Shown piece after piece: positions 8,867 through 18,672 of a stretch of DNA of 64,000 nucleotides. Both the position numbers and the translations under genes were made by a program. The stretch is from positions 28,095 through 92,094 of the forward strand of contig JAUXAN010000003.1 in assembly GCA_030619885.1 (NCBI GenBank), in the 5' to 3' direction. A model generated the notes under the pieces. It did no database searches, was not told where the DNA came from, and saw only the letters and a program-made list of their open reading frames with translations. Positions within the stretch are counted from its first letter, which is position 1. Every line of letters starts with the position of its first letter. Origin of the DNA: a bacterium. GTDB taxonomy: Bacteria; Hydrothermota; DG-26; JAUXAN01.

Positions 8867-11800
8867 ATGCAAAACTATTATGATAATATAGTTGGTGTCT
8901 TAAAGACCATCAGAAATAGAGAAGTGAAGTTTTCTTTATACTCTCACTCTTTGATTCTATTTTTAACTCTTGCTTCGGTGCTCTTACTATACATAATTTT
9001 CAGTATATTTATTCACTCACCCGTATTGGATAAGATATTTTTATTCACTTCTTTCGCTCCGATTGCTTTCTTTCTGGGATATTCTCTCTTTCGGGGCTTG
9101 AAGATATGGCCACTCGAAAGCGTCTGTATCAGAATTGAAAACAGGTTTCCTCAATACAAGGATAAGATATTACCTGCTGTGCAGTTATTTAGAAAAAGAG
9201 ACTCGAAGGAAAATTATTCAGAGGCTTTAATAAATACCATACTTTTTAATATTGATAAACTTTTTAAAAAATTAGATATAAATGGACTGGTTGATAAATC
9301 GAGACTGCAAAGCCTCGAAAGAATTGCACTTGGAAGTTTTATCTTTATACTCGCTCTTGCGGCTTTTATACCGTCTAAATTTTACCTTCCGCTGTTTCTA
9401 TTTGGAAAGTATCAAAGTTACCATAAGACTATATTGAAAGTCTTCCCCAAGGATGCAGAGGTCATAAAAGGCGATGATGTAGTAGTTACGGTGCACACAC
9501 TCGGCAGACCACCCAAAGAGGTCTTTCTCTGTTTAAAAGAAGATGGAAGCAGTTGGAGAAGAAAAGACCTGTATGAAAAAGAGAAGGGTATATACCAGAC
9601 AGAACTTTTAAATTTGCAAAGGGATTTGACTTACTACGCTGCTACAGATAAGCGTAAAAGTAAATCTTATCTCCTATCGATTGTAGAACTGCCAGAGATA
9701 ACAAACCTGAGCCTCAAGTTTTTCTACCCTGCTTATACAAAACTTCCCCCGCTTACTCTAAATGAAAATAACGGAGACATCCTCTCAATCGTTGGAACGG
9801 CGGTGGAAATTGAAGGAGAGTCGAGTAATGAACTTTCTGAATGTGAAGCAGTATTCAGTGACTTCACAATCAAAACTGGCAGAGTCAGGGAGAATAGTTT
9901 CAAGCTCAACCTTACCGTTGTGAAGGCTCTCAGTTATCATATCGAAATTGAAGATAGATTTGGGAATAGAAATCGGGAACCTATCGAATATACGATAGCG
10001 CCGGTTATAGATGAATTCCCCTCAATAAAAATTCTCTACCCTGCTAAAGATATTGAGCTGCCAAGAGAGATGGAGGTAGATATAGAATGTAAGGTACTGG
10101 ACGATTTTGGAATAACGAAGACCGAACTTTGTTACAAAACAGATGATGACTCATCCGTGATAGAAATTTCTGACCTTGCAGGTGATGTTTCAGAGAAGGT
10201 ATTAACTTATAGATGGGATTTAACTACACTTGGTCTCCTCCCCGGTGATCTGGTTGAATACTATCTTAAAACTTTTGATAACGACACTTACTCTGGTCCC
10301 AAGAGTGCGAGGAGTAAACTCTATACGATCAGATTTCCAACTATGCTCGAAATATATAAAAAGGTTGCAAAAAAGCAGACAGAAAGTATGGATGAGATGA
10401 GTGAACTACTACCAGAGCAGCGCAGGTTGAAAGAGGAACTTGAGAGAATAATAGAAGAACTCAAGACGACGAATGTTCTATCATGGGGAGAGAAAAAATC
10501 TACAGAGGAGCTTATCAAACACCAGCAAGAACTGATGGAGAGAATGGAAAAGACCGTATCCGATTTAAAGGGTGCAATTGAGGAGATGAATAAGTCGGTG
10601 ATAGTTGATGAGGAAGCGTTAAAAAAGATGCAAGAGATTGCAGAACTTCTCTCTGAGGTATTGACAGAGGAGATGAAGAAAGCCCTTCAAAAATTGCAGG
10701 ATGCGATGGAGAGTATGAATCCTGAAGAGGTCAAAAAAGCCCTCGAGGAGTTGAGGCTCTCTCAGAAAGAGTTGAAAGAGAGACTGGACCGCACACTTGA
10801 AATATTAACCCGGTTGAGACAGGAACAGAAACTGAAGGAACTACTTTGCGAGTTGGACCAACTGATTGCTGAAGAGGAGAGTCTGAGGGATAGAACAGAA
10901 AAAGATTCAGAACTCGAACCTCTATCATCACACCAGGAGGATATAAGGAGACATCTTGAAGAGATAAAGAACGATGTGGATAAATTGAGTGAAGAACTTG
11001 CTGATAGTGATTATGAAGTTTCATTTTCACTTAAGGAAGAGGTCAAAAATCTTACGGAAATATCTCAAAAAATGGCTGAAATTTCTTCTTCACTTTTAGA
11101 AGAGAACAGAAAAGAGGCATTATCAAAAGAAGGCGAAGTGCTTTCAAATTTATCGAGTCTGAGAGAAGGGCTTGCGAGTGCTTCTGCATCCCTCGTATCG
11201 GAGAGAAAGAAAGAACTCGAAAAGGCGATAAACAATGTCATTAAAGACCTACTATATCTTTCCAGACGGCAGGAGGAGATAAACAGAAAGATTGCAGATG
11301 CCCAAAAATCATCGAGTGTGGATACCAGAGAATTGGCGGTCATGGAAGAAAATCTAAAAATGGGGTTAAGGCGAGCAGCAGATAATGTGTATAATCTCTC
11401 TCAAAAGACCCTCTTCATTCAACCTGTTACTGGGATGCATCTCGGAAGGGCGATTGCAGGTCTCGAATCAGGAAAAGCAAGTCTGGAAAATGGGGATCCG
11501 CGGCGTGCATTCACTAAAGGGATTGGTATTATGTCCAGTTTGAATCAGGCAACATTGACTCTTTTGGAATCTCAGAATGAACTCTCCGCCGCTTCATCAT
11601 CTGCAGGATTACAGGAGGCTATGCAAAAATTGGCTGGACTTACCGCTCGTCAGGCAGCTTTGAACAAGGCGACACAGGAACTCTTTTCATTTGGAGAAGG
11701 TTTAAGTATGGAAGCGAGGGCATCTATGGCAAGACTTGCGGCAGAACAGGAGGCGATAAGGAAGGGGATGGAGGGTGTGGCAAGCACATTCGATGAACGA

Positions 11801-12136
11801 GCAGAGCTGGCAGGCAGGCTTGATAAGGTTATAGAGGAGATGAAACAACTAACCGAAGATTTAAAAAGTCAAGCTATCGACAGAAGGATGATCGAACGGC
11901 AGGAAAAGATTCTCACAAGGCTCTTAGATGCACAGCGTTCTGTTAGAAGAAGGGATTACAGCAAAAAAAGGAAATCGGAGGTAGGGGAGGATGTGCACAG
12001 AAGATCGCCATCTCTTTTGGATGCGGAGGAAAGGGAGAAAAGAATAAAGGAAGACCTTCTGCGTGCCCTCAAAGAGGGTTATCCACCTGAATATGAAGCA
12101 TTGATAAAAGCTTACTTCAGAGCACTTTCCGAATGA
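8867..12136 (+). CDS. Giant membrane-anchored coiled-coil protein, DUF4175-like
   Basis: A 1089-residue protein whose ATG follows the neuB stop without a gap. Membrane segments lie at about residues 28-50, 56-75 and 151-176. A beta-rich region (about 185-490) of probable Ig-like repeats follows (KVFPKDAEVIKGDDVVVTV, FFYPAYTKLPPLTL). From about residue 495 to the end it is charged coiled coil rich in Glu, Lys, Leu and Gln. The layout resembles the DUF4175 family of Bacteroidetes and alphaproteobacteria, whose function is unknown. I infer an envelope structural or scaffolding role. Family assignment is tentative. Confidence 0.55.
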   Translation: MQNYYDNIVGVLKTIRNREVKFSLYSHSLILFLTLASVLLLYIIFSIFIHSPVLDKIFLFTSFAPIAFFLGYSLFRGLKIWPLESVCIRIENRFPQYKDKILPAVQLFRKRDSKENYSEALINTILFNIDKLFKKLDINGLVDKSRLQSLERIALGSFIFILALAAFIPSKFYLPLFLFGKYQSYHKTILKVFPKDAEVIKGDDVVVTVHTLGRPPKEVFLCLKEDGSSWRRKDLYEKEKGIYQTELLNLQRDLTYYAATDKRKSKSYLLSIVELPEITNLSLKFFYPAYTKLPPLTLNENNGDILSIVGTAVEIEGESSNELSECEAVFSDFTIKTGRVRENSFKLNLTVVKALSYHIEIEDRFGNRNREPIEYTIAPVIDEFPSIKILYPAKDIELPREMEVDIECKVLDDFGITKTELCYKTDDDSSVIEISDLAGDVSEKVLTYRWDLTTLGLLPGDLVEYYLKTFDNDTYSGPKSARSKLYTIRFPTMLEIYKKVAKKQTESMDEMSELLPEQRRLKEELERIIEELKTTNVLSWGEKKSTEELIKHQQELMERMEKTVSDLKGAIEEMNKSVIVDEEALKKMQEIAELLSEVLTEEMKKALQKLQDAMESMNPEEVKKALEELRLSQKELKERLDRTLEILTRLRQEQKLKELLCELDQLIAEEESLRDRTEKDSELEPLSSHQEDIRRHLEEIKNDVDKLSEELADSDYEVSFSLKEEVKNLTEISQKMAEISSSLLEENRKEALSKEGEVLSNLSSLREGLASASASLVSERKKELEKAINNVIKDLLYLSRRQEEINRKIADAQKSSSVDTRELAVMEENLKMGLRRAADNVYNLSQKTLFIQPVTGMHLGRAIAGLESGKASLENGDPRRAFTKGIGIMSSLNQATLTLLESQNELSAASSSAGLQEAMQKLAGLTARQAALNKATQELFSFGEGLSMEARASMARLAAEQEAIRKGMEGVASTFDERAELAGRLDKVIEEMKQLTEDLKSQAIDRRMIERQEKILTRLLDAQRSVRRRDYSKKRKSEVGEDVHRRSPSLLDAEEREKRIKEDLLRALKEGYPPEYEALIKAYFRALSE

Positions 12137-12316
12137 TATTTTCGAAAGACCTCCGTGTACTATCTCATACGACCTGTATTGGTAGTTTCATTATTCCTTG
12201 ACCGCATAGGAATTTAATAGGGAGGCTCTTTTGAAAAATTGAAAAGTCTATGAAATGCTTGGTATTAGATGGTATAAAAATTCTTAAATCTGTGTTAATC
12301 TGTGGTTTCTTTTTCC

Positions 12317-12346
12317 TTGACAAATTTTTTGAAATGATTATATTAT
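12317..12346 (+). promoter_or_regulatory. Promoter of the hslV-tilS-C25 operon
   Basis: TTGACA at 12317-12322, then an AT-rich -10 (TATATT at 12339, spacer 16, or TATTAT at 12341, spacer 18). About 20 nt of leader remain before ATG 12375, without a well-placed Shine-Dalgarno site. Two CTGTG units 10 nt apart (from 12293) plus a T-run precede the -35, the shared upstream module. The rest of the gap 12137-12290 shows nothing recognisable. Confidence 0.65.
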
Positions 12347-12374
12347 ATATTAGGAAGTAGTAATTTGCTCTCAA

Positions 12375-12911
12375 ATGAATACTTTTAGATCTACGACTAT
12401 TATAGGTGTGAGGCGTAATGGCAAGGTTGCACTGGGTGGTGATGGACAGGTCAGTTTCGGTGATACTGTTATAAAACAGGGTGCAAATAAGATAAGAAAA
12501 ATATATAATGATACAGTGCTGGTCGGCTTTGCCGGGACTGCTGCCGATTCTTTTACACTTTATGAAAAATTTGAGGGCAAATTGGAAGAACATAAAGGCA
12601 ATCTTAAAAGAGCAATCGTCGAACTGGCAAAGTACTGGAGGTCTGATAGGATATTGAGAAGACTTGAGGCACTTCTTGTAGTGCTCGGCAAGGAACATTC
12701 ATACATTATTTCAGGACAGGGTGAGGTAATAGAACCCGATGATGATATAGTCGCTATTGGCTCCGGGGGACCCTACGCTCTGGCTGTAGCAAGAGCACTT
12801 GCCAAACATTCCAAATTGTCTGCAAGGGAGATCGTGGAGGAATCGATACGCATCGCTGCCTCTATCTGTGTATATACAAACGAAAATCTGACAGTGGTAG
12901 AACTTGGTTAA
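12375..12911 (+). CDS. hslV: HslV (ClpQ) protease subunit
   Basis: HslV is the threonine protease core that pairs with the HslU ATPase. At 178 residues it matches the family: [79 protein letters not shown]. The conserved Thr-Thr is at residues 7-8, so a six-residue propeptide (MNTFRS) must be removed to expose the nucleophile, as in several HslV lineages. hslU is not adjacent and not in the window, which is unusual. The stop overlaps the tilS start by 8 nt. Confidence 0.93.
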   Translation: MNTFRSTTIIGVRRNGKVALGGDGQVSFGDTVIKQGANKIRKIYNDTVLVGFAGTAADSFTLYEKFEGKLEEHKGNLKRAIVELAKYWRSDRILRRLEALLVVLGKEHSYIISGQGEVIEPDDDIVAIGSGGPYALAVARALAKHSKLSAREIVEESIRIAASICVYTNENLTVVELG

Positions 12912-14274
12912 AAAAGTTGAATCTTCTATAAGAAAATACGACCTTATATGTAAAAACGATAGGATTCTCGTTGCCGTTTCAGGTGGTCCTGATTCTGTCT
13001 GCCTATTGTATATTTTAGTTGGTCTAAAAGATAAATATTCGCTATCATTCCATATAGCCCATCTTAACCATTCATTTCGCGGAAAAGAATCACAGAGGGA
13101 TGCAACATTTGTGAGAAATCTTGCAAAGAGGATTGGAATACCCTCTACCATTGAAAAGATGAATGTGAGCAAAATAATTAAAGAGAGAAAATTGTCAAAA
13201 GAGGATGGTGCGAGGGAGATAAGGTATGAATTTTTAGAAAGGGTTGCTGAAGAGCAGAACTGCAACAAGATTGCTTTGGGGCATACAGCCGATGACCAGG
13301 CGGAAACGGTGCTCCTCCGACTGTTTAAAGGAACGGGCAGGACCGGAATCTGCGGTATTCCCCCGAAACGCGGAAAGATAATAAGACCGCTTATAGAAGT
13401 TAGAAGAGAAGATGTGCTCCAGTATTTGAATAAGAATAAGATCCCGTGGTTGATGGATTCTTCAAATCTTGAGAGGAACTATCTCAGAAATTTCATACGA
13501 TTGGATATAATTCCGACACTGAAGAAAAGAGTCAACCCGAAGCTGATAGATGCCATTTCAAAATTCGTCGTGCTTTCCCGCATAGACGAATCCTACCTCG
13601 ATATGGAGGCGGATGAGTTGTATACTGATGCAATCATTGAGAAGAAAAGAAGTGAGATAGTTTTGAAAATAGATAGTATTCTTTCGTCTCACACCGCCAT
13701 ATCGATGAGGATGGTTAGGAAAGCCATAAAAGATTTTAAGGGAGACCTGCGCAAGGTGACTGCAAAGCACATCGAGTCCATTCTGAGACTATGCAGGGGC
13801 GAAACGGGTAAAAAGGTATCGCTCCCTTTTCATATCATTGCCGAAAAAAGTTATGACAGATTGACACTTTCAAAGATTGGTGAGTCGGTTAAAGGATATA
13901 AGGGAGTGGTTAAAATACTTGGTGTGTGTGTAATAGATGGTTTGAAAATCTTTACTGCAGTGCAAAAAAAGTTTAAAAAGCAATGGAAGAATAAAAATGA
14001 TTTCGAGGCATATTTTGACCTTGACGAGATCAGTCCGCCACTCTATATAAGAAATAGACTTCCTGGGGACAAGTTCATTCCGTTGGGGATGAAAGGGGAG
14101 AAGAAGATAAAGGATATATTCATTGATGACAAGGTCCCAAAAGACGAGAGGAATAAACCACTGTTAATAGACAAAAAAGGTATATTATGGATAATAGGGA
14201 ATAGAAGAAGTGAGCGTGCAAAACTAAAGAAAAGAACAGAGAAGGTATTATATATGAAAGTGGAGAAATTATGA
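12904..14274 (+). CDS. tilS: tRNA(Ile)-lysidine synthetase
   Basis: TilS attaches lysine to C34 of the CAU-anticodon tRNA-Ile so that it reads AUA. At 456 residues, the N-terminal ATPase domain has the PP-loop SGGPDS, then [12 protein letters not shown] and [31 protein letters not shown] and [16 protein letters not shown] follow. The C-terminal TilS domain has [17 protein letters not shown]. The start is TTG at 12904, overlapping hslV by 8 nt; no ATG gives an intact PP-loop domain. Confidence 0.93.
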   Translation: MVKKVESSIRKYDLICKNDRILVAVSGGPDSVCLLYILVGLKDKYSLSFHIAHLNHSFRGKESQRDATFVRNLAKRIGIPSTIEKMNVSKIIKERKLSKEDGAREIRYEFLERVAEEQNCNKIALGHTADDQAETVLLRLFKGTGRTGICGIPPKRGKIIRPLIEVRREDVLQYLNKNKIPWLMDSSNLERNYLRNFIRLDIIPTLKKRVNPKLIDAISKFVVLSRIDESYLDMEADELYTDAIIEKKRSEIVLKIDSILSSHTAISMRMVRKAIKDFKGDLRKVTAKHIESILRLCRGETGKKVSLPFHIIAEKSYDRLTLSKIGESVKGYKGVVKILGVCVIDGLKIFTAVQKKFKKQWKNKNDFEAYFDLDEISPPLYIRNRLPGDKFIPLGMKGEKKIKDIFIDDKVPKDERNKPLLIDKKGILWIIGNRRSERAKLKKRTEKVLYMKVEKL

Positions 14275-17200
14275 ATAGCCTCAGTCTGGTCTTTCTGGTA
14301 TTTTTTACTTCCACTCCTGCTGAGTTGGTGGCAGCGAATAGAACAGGATTTACACTTGAAGTATCTATCCCTGAAATATCCGAGAGTGAGAAAAATATTG
14401 AAGGAAAGTTTTTTAGTTCATTATCCTTTGATGGGTGTAGTTATACATCACAGATAGGAAAACCTAAAATTCCTGTCGTGACAAAACTCGTGGAACTCCC
14501 TTATGATGCAGAAATCAATACTATAATTAAAAATTTTACAGTGAAAGAATGTGGAGTAAAGTATCCTGTTTTACCTGTTCAACCTCCTGTTCCGAAAATT
14601 AGAGGGGCAAGGGTCGAATTCAGAATCGATGAAGAATTTTATTCAAAGGACACTTATTATCCAGAAGAGATTGTAAAGGTAGTTGAGATAGGGATAATCC
14701 GTGGGCATAGAATAGGGTTACTTGAAATCTCTCCTGTAAGATATAATCCTTTAAAAGGAAAATTCGAGTTCTATCAAAGAATGCGTATAGAAGTCGAATA
14801 TAAGAATTCAGACTTCACAAAGACTGTACAGAATATAAACAAATATTATTCGCCACCATTTGAGAGGAGTTTAAGAAGGGTTCTGTTCAATTACGGGGTT
14901 TTTGAAAAGGGACTGAAATTGCAAACCATTGGTTATCTCATAATTACTGCTGATGATTATTTCATATATTTGGACTCGTTCATAGAATGGAAAGAAGCGG
15001 TTGGCTACGATGTCAGAGTGGCGATGACATCCGAAATCGGTTCAGATACCACATCTATAACGAATTATATAAAGGAGACCTATAATAATTGGCCAACTCC
15101 ACCTACCTTTGTCCTTCTTGTAGGGGATGTGGACGATATACCATGTTACCAAAGGGGTAGCATAGCAACCGACCTATACTTTGTCACAGTTGATGGAGAT
15201 GACTATCTGCCAGACATTGGTATAGGAAGATTCGCAGTGAAGGGTAATGCTCAATTGAATAGGATTATCGAAAAGACAATAACTTATGAAAAAAGTTTTA
15301 TAGAAAAACTGTATTTCATTGCATCTGATGCTTCAGACGGACACACGATAGCGGAAGGAACCCATAACTACTGTATAGGATTAGCAAGGGAATATGGGAT
15401 GGTCTGCGATTCACTCTTTTTATGGGACGATTATGGCGGAACACCCATTCCGGATGCCGTAAATGATGGAAGATCGATGGTGATATATTCAGGACATGGT
15501 GGTGTAAATAGTTGGGTAGATCCATCATTTGATCAATCAGATATACGAGAACTTTACAATCTCAGATACCCTGTGGTATTCAGTTTTGCATGTCATACAG
15601 GCAAGTTTACTTATGCAGAGTGTTTTGGTGAAACATGGATTAGAGAGGCAGATAGAGGTGCGGTCGCATTCTGGGGGTCTTCCACTACTTCTTATTGGGA
15701 TGAGGATGATATCTTGCAGAGGGGGATGTTCGATGCGATATTTCCCGATAAGAAATGGGGAGTCTTTGAAGCTTTCAATGAGGGGAGACTGCGACTTCTT
15801 AAGGAGAGTGGTATTGATACAGATTATGTGCAAGACTATTTTGAACAGTATAATCTGCTTGGAGACCCGTCACTTTCTTTTGTAATTGATAAGATAGTTT
15901 TAGAAAACTATTGGCTCGATGATGATGCTATCGGTATGAGTCATGGGAATGGGGATGGTAATCTCAATCCTTTAGAAACTGTTGAACTGGAAATAACTCT
16001 AAAAAATTACAGCACAAATCCAAAGGATGACGTTATCGGAATTTTGCACACAGATGACCCGTATGTTACAATATCCGATTCGATAATGAACTTTGGTTAT
16101 ATTGACTCCTTTGCATCGGTGGATTGTGATATGCCTTTTGTCTTTACTGTAGGTGATATACCAGATAACAACATAAAGCTTGGATTTGAACTCGTGGTTA
16201 AAGATGCGAATGACTCTGTGTGGGTATCGAGATTTAATATCGTTTGTGGGTTCCCTGAAGTTATCTATTACAGTTGTTCTGTTGACAGTTTTATAAACCC
16301 TGGTGATACGGTCGATTTAAAGATATTGTTTAAAAATGTAGGACCATTCATTGCCAAAGATGTTTCTGCAGTGCTCGGGACTGGTGATGAAAACATCACT
16401 GTTATGGACTCTATTCAGTTCTACGGAAGTATCGAACCAAACAGTGTATCTTCTACAGTCATTGGCAATTATAAAATAGCAGTAGGAGATCAAATCGTAC
16501 CAGGAACCAAAGTTCGATTTTTTCTCGATGTATACCTGAAGGGGAATTTTCACAATACTGAGAGTTTCAAACTTCTAATCGGGAGGGGTGGTGACTTTTT
16601 AGTGTGGGACCCTGACTCTAATCATTCGAGCGGTCCAATTATAAAAGAGATTTTGGATGCGAACGGTTATTATGGTTTCTATACGGACAGTCTTGGGGGA
16701 TACTACGATGTCCTCCCGTATTTCAAGAGCATATTCGTATGTCTTGGTGTATACAATCAAAACTATGTGATAGATGCCACAAGTGCTGATGCAGAATCAC
16801 TGATAAGTTATATAGTGAACCATAACGGGAACCTGTATATCGAGGGTGGTGATGTATGGTTTTATGACCCAAGGGAGAAAGGGTTCGACTTTTGCCCGTT
16901 TTTTCATATTAACCCAATCAGTGACGGACCTGTATCTGGAAATTTGTATGCAGTAACTGGAGAGAATGGAACTTTTACCAATGGTATGGAATTCAATTAT
17001 GTAGGCGAGGATTCATCTATAGATATAATAGAATCTATAGATAATGCATTCGAAATTTTTTCAAACCAAAACGACTCATGTATAGGCGTTGCTTACGACG
17101 GTAAAGATTACCGAACTATAGCACTCTCCTTTGAACTTGGCGGTTTAGTCGACAGAGATTTTACGAAGGAAGTTCTTCTCGATTCGATAATGCACTTCTT

Positions 17201-17519
17201 CACGAAAGAAAGACGAATACCACCAGGCCCCCCGATACTTTCCCAGAACTTTCCGAACCCATTCAGCTCTTCCACCACACTTTGCTACCAGATACCCTCT
17301 GCTGGCACCTATCATTCAGTACCTATTACCTTGAAGATATACAATGTAGCAGGACAACTCATCAAAACGCTCGTTGACGGACCCCAGTATCCTGGTTACT
17401 ATTCAGTTACCTGGGATGGGAAGGATAACAATGGCGGAAAAGCAGCCTCAGGCGTATATTTCTTCAGATTGACAGTGGAGAACAGCTCCAGAACTACGAA
17501 GACAGTTTTGATAAGATAA
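14271..17519 (+). CDS. Secreted gingipain-like cysteine protease (peptidase C25) with Por/T9SS-type C-terminal domain
   Basis: A 1082-residue protein starting 4 nt inside tilS. A short hydrophobic stretch (residues 3-20) serves as signal peptide. Residues about 25-210 match a C25 propeptide (KPKIPVVTKLVELPYDAE). The catalytic domain has LLVGDVDDIP, the catalytic His409 in YSGHGG and the catalytic Cys441 in FACHTG, ending near NLLGDPSL. Ig-like repeats follow (about 560-760), then an unknown domain, then a C-terminal domain of about 85 residues (SQNFPNPFSSSTTL ... SGVYFFRL). That last block matches Type IX secretion sorting/FlgD-like domains, so export to the cell surface is inferred. Confidence 0.85.
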   Translation: MNSLSLVFLVFFTSTPAELVAANRTGFTLEVSIPEISESEKNIEGKFFSSLSFDGCSYTSQIGKPKIPVVTKLVELPYDAEINTIIKNFTVKECGVKYPVLPVQPPVPKIRGARVEFRIDEEFYSKDTYYPEEIVKVVEIGIIRGHRIGLLEISPVRYNPLKGKFEFYQRMRIEVEYKNSDFTKTVQNINKYYSPPFERSLRRVLFNYGVFEKGLKLQTIGYLIITADDYFIYLDSFIEWKEAVGYDVRVAMTSEIGSDTTSITNYIKETYNNWPTPPTFVLLVGDVDDIPCYQRGSIATDLYFVTVDGDDYLPDIGIGRFAVKGNAQLNRIIEKTITYEKSFIEKLYFIASDASDGHTIAEGTHNYCIGLAREYGMVCDSLFLWDDYGGTPIPDAVNDGRSMVIYSGHGGVNSWVDPSFDQSDIRELYNLRYPVVFSFACHTGKFTYAECFGETWIREADRGAVAFWGSSTTSYWDEDDILQRGMFDAIFPDKKWGVFEAFNEGRLRLLKESGIDTDYVQDYFEQYNLLGDPSLSFVIDKIVLENYWLDDDAIGMSHGNGDGNLNPLETVELEITLKNYSTNPKDDVIGILHTDDPYVTISDSIMNFGYIDSFASVDCDMPFVFTVGDIPDNNIKLGFELVVKDANDSVWVSRFNIVCGFPEVIYYSCSVDSFINPGDTVDLKILFKNVGPFIAKDVSAVLGTGDENITVMDSIQFYGSIEPNSVSSTVIGNYKIAVGDQIVPGTKVRFFLDVYLKGNFHNTESFKLLIGRGGDFLVWDPDSNHSSGPIIKEILDANGYYGFYTDSLGGYYDVLPYFKSIFVCLGVYNQNYVIDATSADAESLISYIVNHNGNLYIEGGDVWFYDPREKGFDFCPFFHINPISDGPVSGNLYAVTGENGTFTNGMEFNYVGEDSSIDIIESIDNAFEIFSNQNDSCIGVAYDGKDYRTIALSFELGGLVDRDFTKEVLLDSIMHFFTKERRIPPGPPILSQNFPNPFSSSTTLCYQIPSAGTYHSVPITLKIYNVAGQLIKTLVDGPQYPGYYSVTWDGKDNNGGKAASGVYFFRLTVENSSRTTKTVLIR

Positions 17520-17522
17520 ATA

Positions 17523-17548
17523 TAGGGAACAGACATGTCTGTTCCCTA
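17523..17548 (+). repeat. Perfect 26-bp palindrome (REP-like), intergenic copy
   Basis: Half-site TAGGGAACAGACA followed by its exact reverse complement, beginning 4 nt after the C25 protease stop. The same element with two symmetric, compensating substitutions lies inside the glycerate kinase gene at 21005-21032. No T-tract follows, so it is not a clear intrinsic terminator. Downstream, 17570-17590 carries a CCATACGGATCC copy of another dispersed motif. Confidence 0.8.
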
Positions 17549-17643
17549 CAGTAACTCATTGATTCATATAGAGTCCATACGGATCCTGATGATTAGCAAA
17601 ATTGTGGCTAAATTTTTGGGGGAATGTCCAGAACACTTTACTA

Positions 17644-17672
17644 TTGACAACCAGGAAAATCAATAATATAAA
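17644..17672 (+). promoter_or_regulatory. Promoter of rluD-like/rpe
   Basis: TTGACA (17644-17649), 17-nt spacer, TATAAA (17667-17672). The predicted leader before ATG 17692 is about 13 nt and has no Shine-Dalgarno sequence. This promoter lacks the CTGTG upstream module. Confidence 0.7.
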
Positions 17673-17691
17673 CGAACATAAACCATAATGT

Positions 17692-18672
17692 ATGAGAGTA
17701 GAATTTAAAAGAACAATTTCTTTAAAAAACAGTGATGTGAGGCTGGATAAATACCTTGTCTCTGCAGGAGTCGGACTTTCGAGGTCTCAAATCCAGAAGT
17801 TAATAGAGGAAGGGAAAGTTGTAGTTGGTAATAAGAGAGTGAAACCCCATTATCACCTCCATGGAGGTGATGAGGTCTATGCTGTCTTTGAAAAACAAGA
17901 GCGTCCACAGATTGAACCCGAGGATATACCACTCAACATAATCTATGAAGACGATGAGATAATAGTTGTGGATAAACCTCCAGGGCTCGTCGTCCATCCT
18001 GCGAGAGGAAATTTGACTCATACTTTGATAAATGGGCTCCTGTTCCACTGCAAGACCCTTGCCAAATCAGATGATAAGGTGAGACCCGGGGTGATTCACC
18101 GTCTCGATAAGAATACATCAGGACTTCTCGTATTTGCAAAAACAGATGAGGCACTCCGTGGACTGGCTTCGCAGATAGCAAAGAGGGAGATGAACCGTGA
18201 ATATAGGGCATTCTGCTGGGGCAGATTTCCACAGAGTAGTGGAGCGATAGAAGCGCCTCTTGGTAGACATCAAATAGATAGGAAAGTAATGACTGTTACA
18301 CCCTTTTCTTGCAAGACCGCAGTGACAAAATTTGAGGTGATAGAAAAGTTCAAATTCATAACCTTTCTCAAACTGAAACTATTAACAGGAAGGACACATC
18401 AAATAAGAGTCCATCTTTCATATTTTGGTTATCCTGTAGTCGGTGACCCGACTTATGGTGGGAGGAAAAAGACTATACTGCTCAGTATAGGAAAAATCTA
18501 TGCGGAGAAGATGGATGAAGTATTACAGATAATGAATCGACAGGCACTCCATGCGTATTCACTCGGATTTGAGCATCCGATAAAGGAAAAATACATGGAA
18601 TTTGAATCGCCATTGCCAGAGGATATGGAAAGATTACATAACTATTTGAGAACAGGAGGGGGAGATGTTTAA
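17692..18672 (+). CDS. RluA/RluD-family RNA pseudouridine synthase
   Basis: A 326-residue enzyme that isomerises uridines in 23S rRNA or tRNA. The N-terminal S4 RNA-binding domain covers about residues 15-60 (RLDKYLVSAGVGLSRSQIQ). The catalytic domain has DKPPGLVVHP, HRLDKNTSGLLVFAKT with the catalytic Asp, and GRTHQIRVHLSYFGYPVVGD. RluD (positions 1911/1915/1917) is the most common assignment for S4-bearing members, but the exact target is not readable from sequence. It overlaps rpe by 8 nt. Confidence 0.88.
   Translation: MRVEFKRTISLKNSDVRLDKYLVSAGVGLSRSQIQKLIEEGKVVVGNKRVKPHYHLHGGDEVYAVFEKQERPQIEPEDIPLNIIYEDDEIIVVDKPPGLVVHPARGNLTHTLINGLLFHCKTLAKSDDKVRPGVIHRLDKNTSGLLVFAKTDEALRGLASQIAKREMNREYRAFCWGRFPQSSGAIEAPLGRHQIDRKVMTVTPFSCKTAVTKFEVIEKFKFITFLKLKLLTGRTHQIRVHLSYFGYPVVGDPTYGGRKKTILLSIGKIYAEKMDEVLQIMNRQALHAYSLGFEHPIKEKYMEFESPLPEDMERLHNYLRTGGGDV

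Noticed and set aside
15529..15885. Alternative plus-strand frame inside the C25 protease
   Set aside because: It is out of frame with the catalytic domain that carries His409 and Cys441, and its protein has no recognisable motif.
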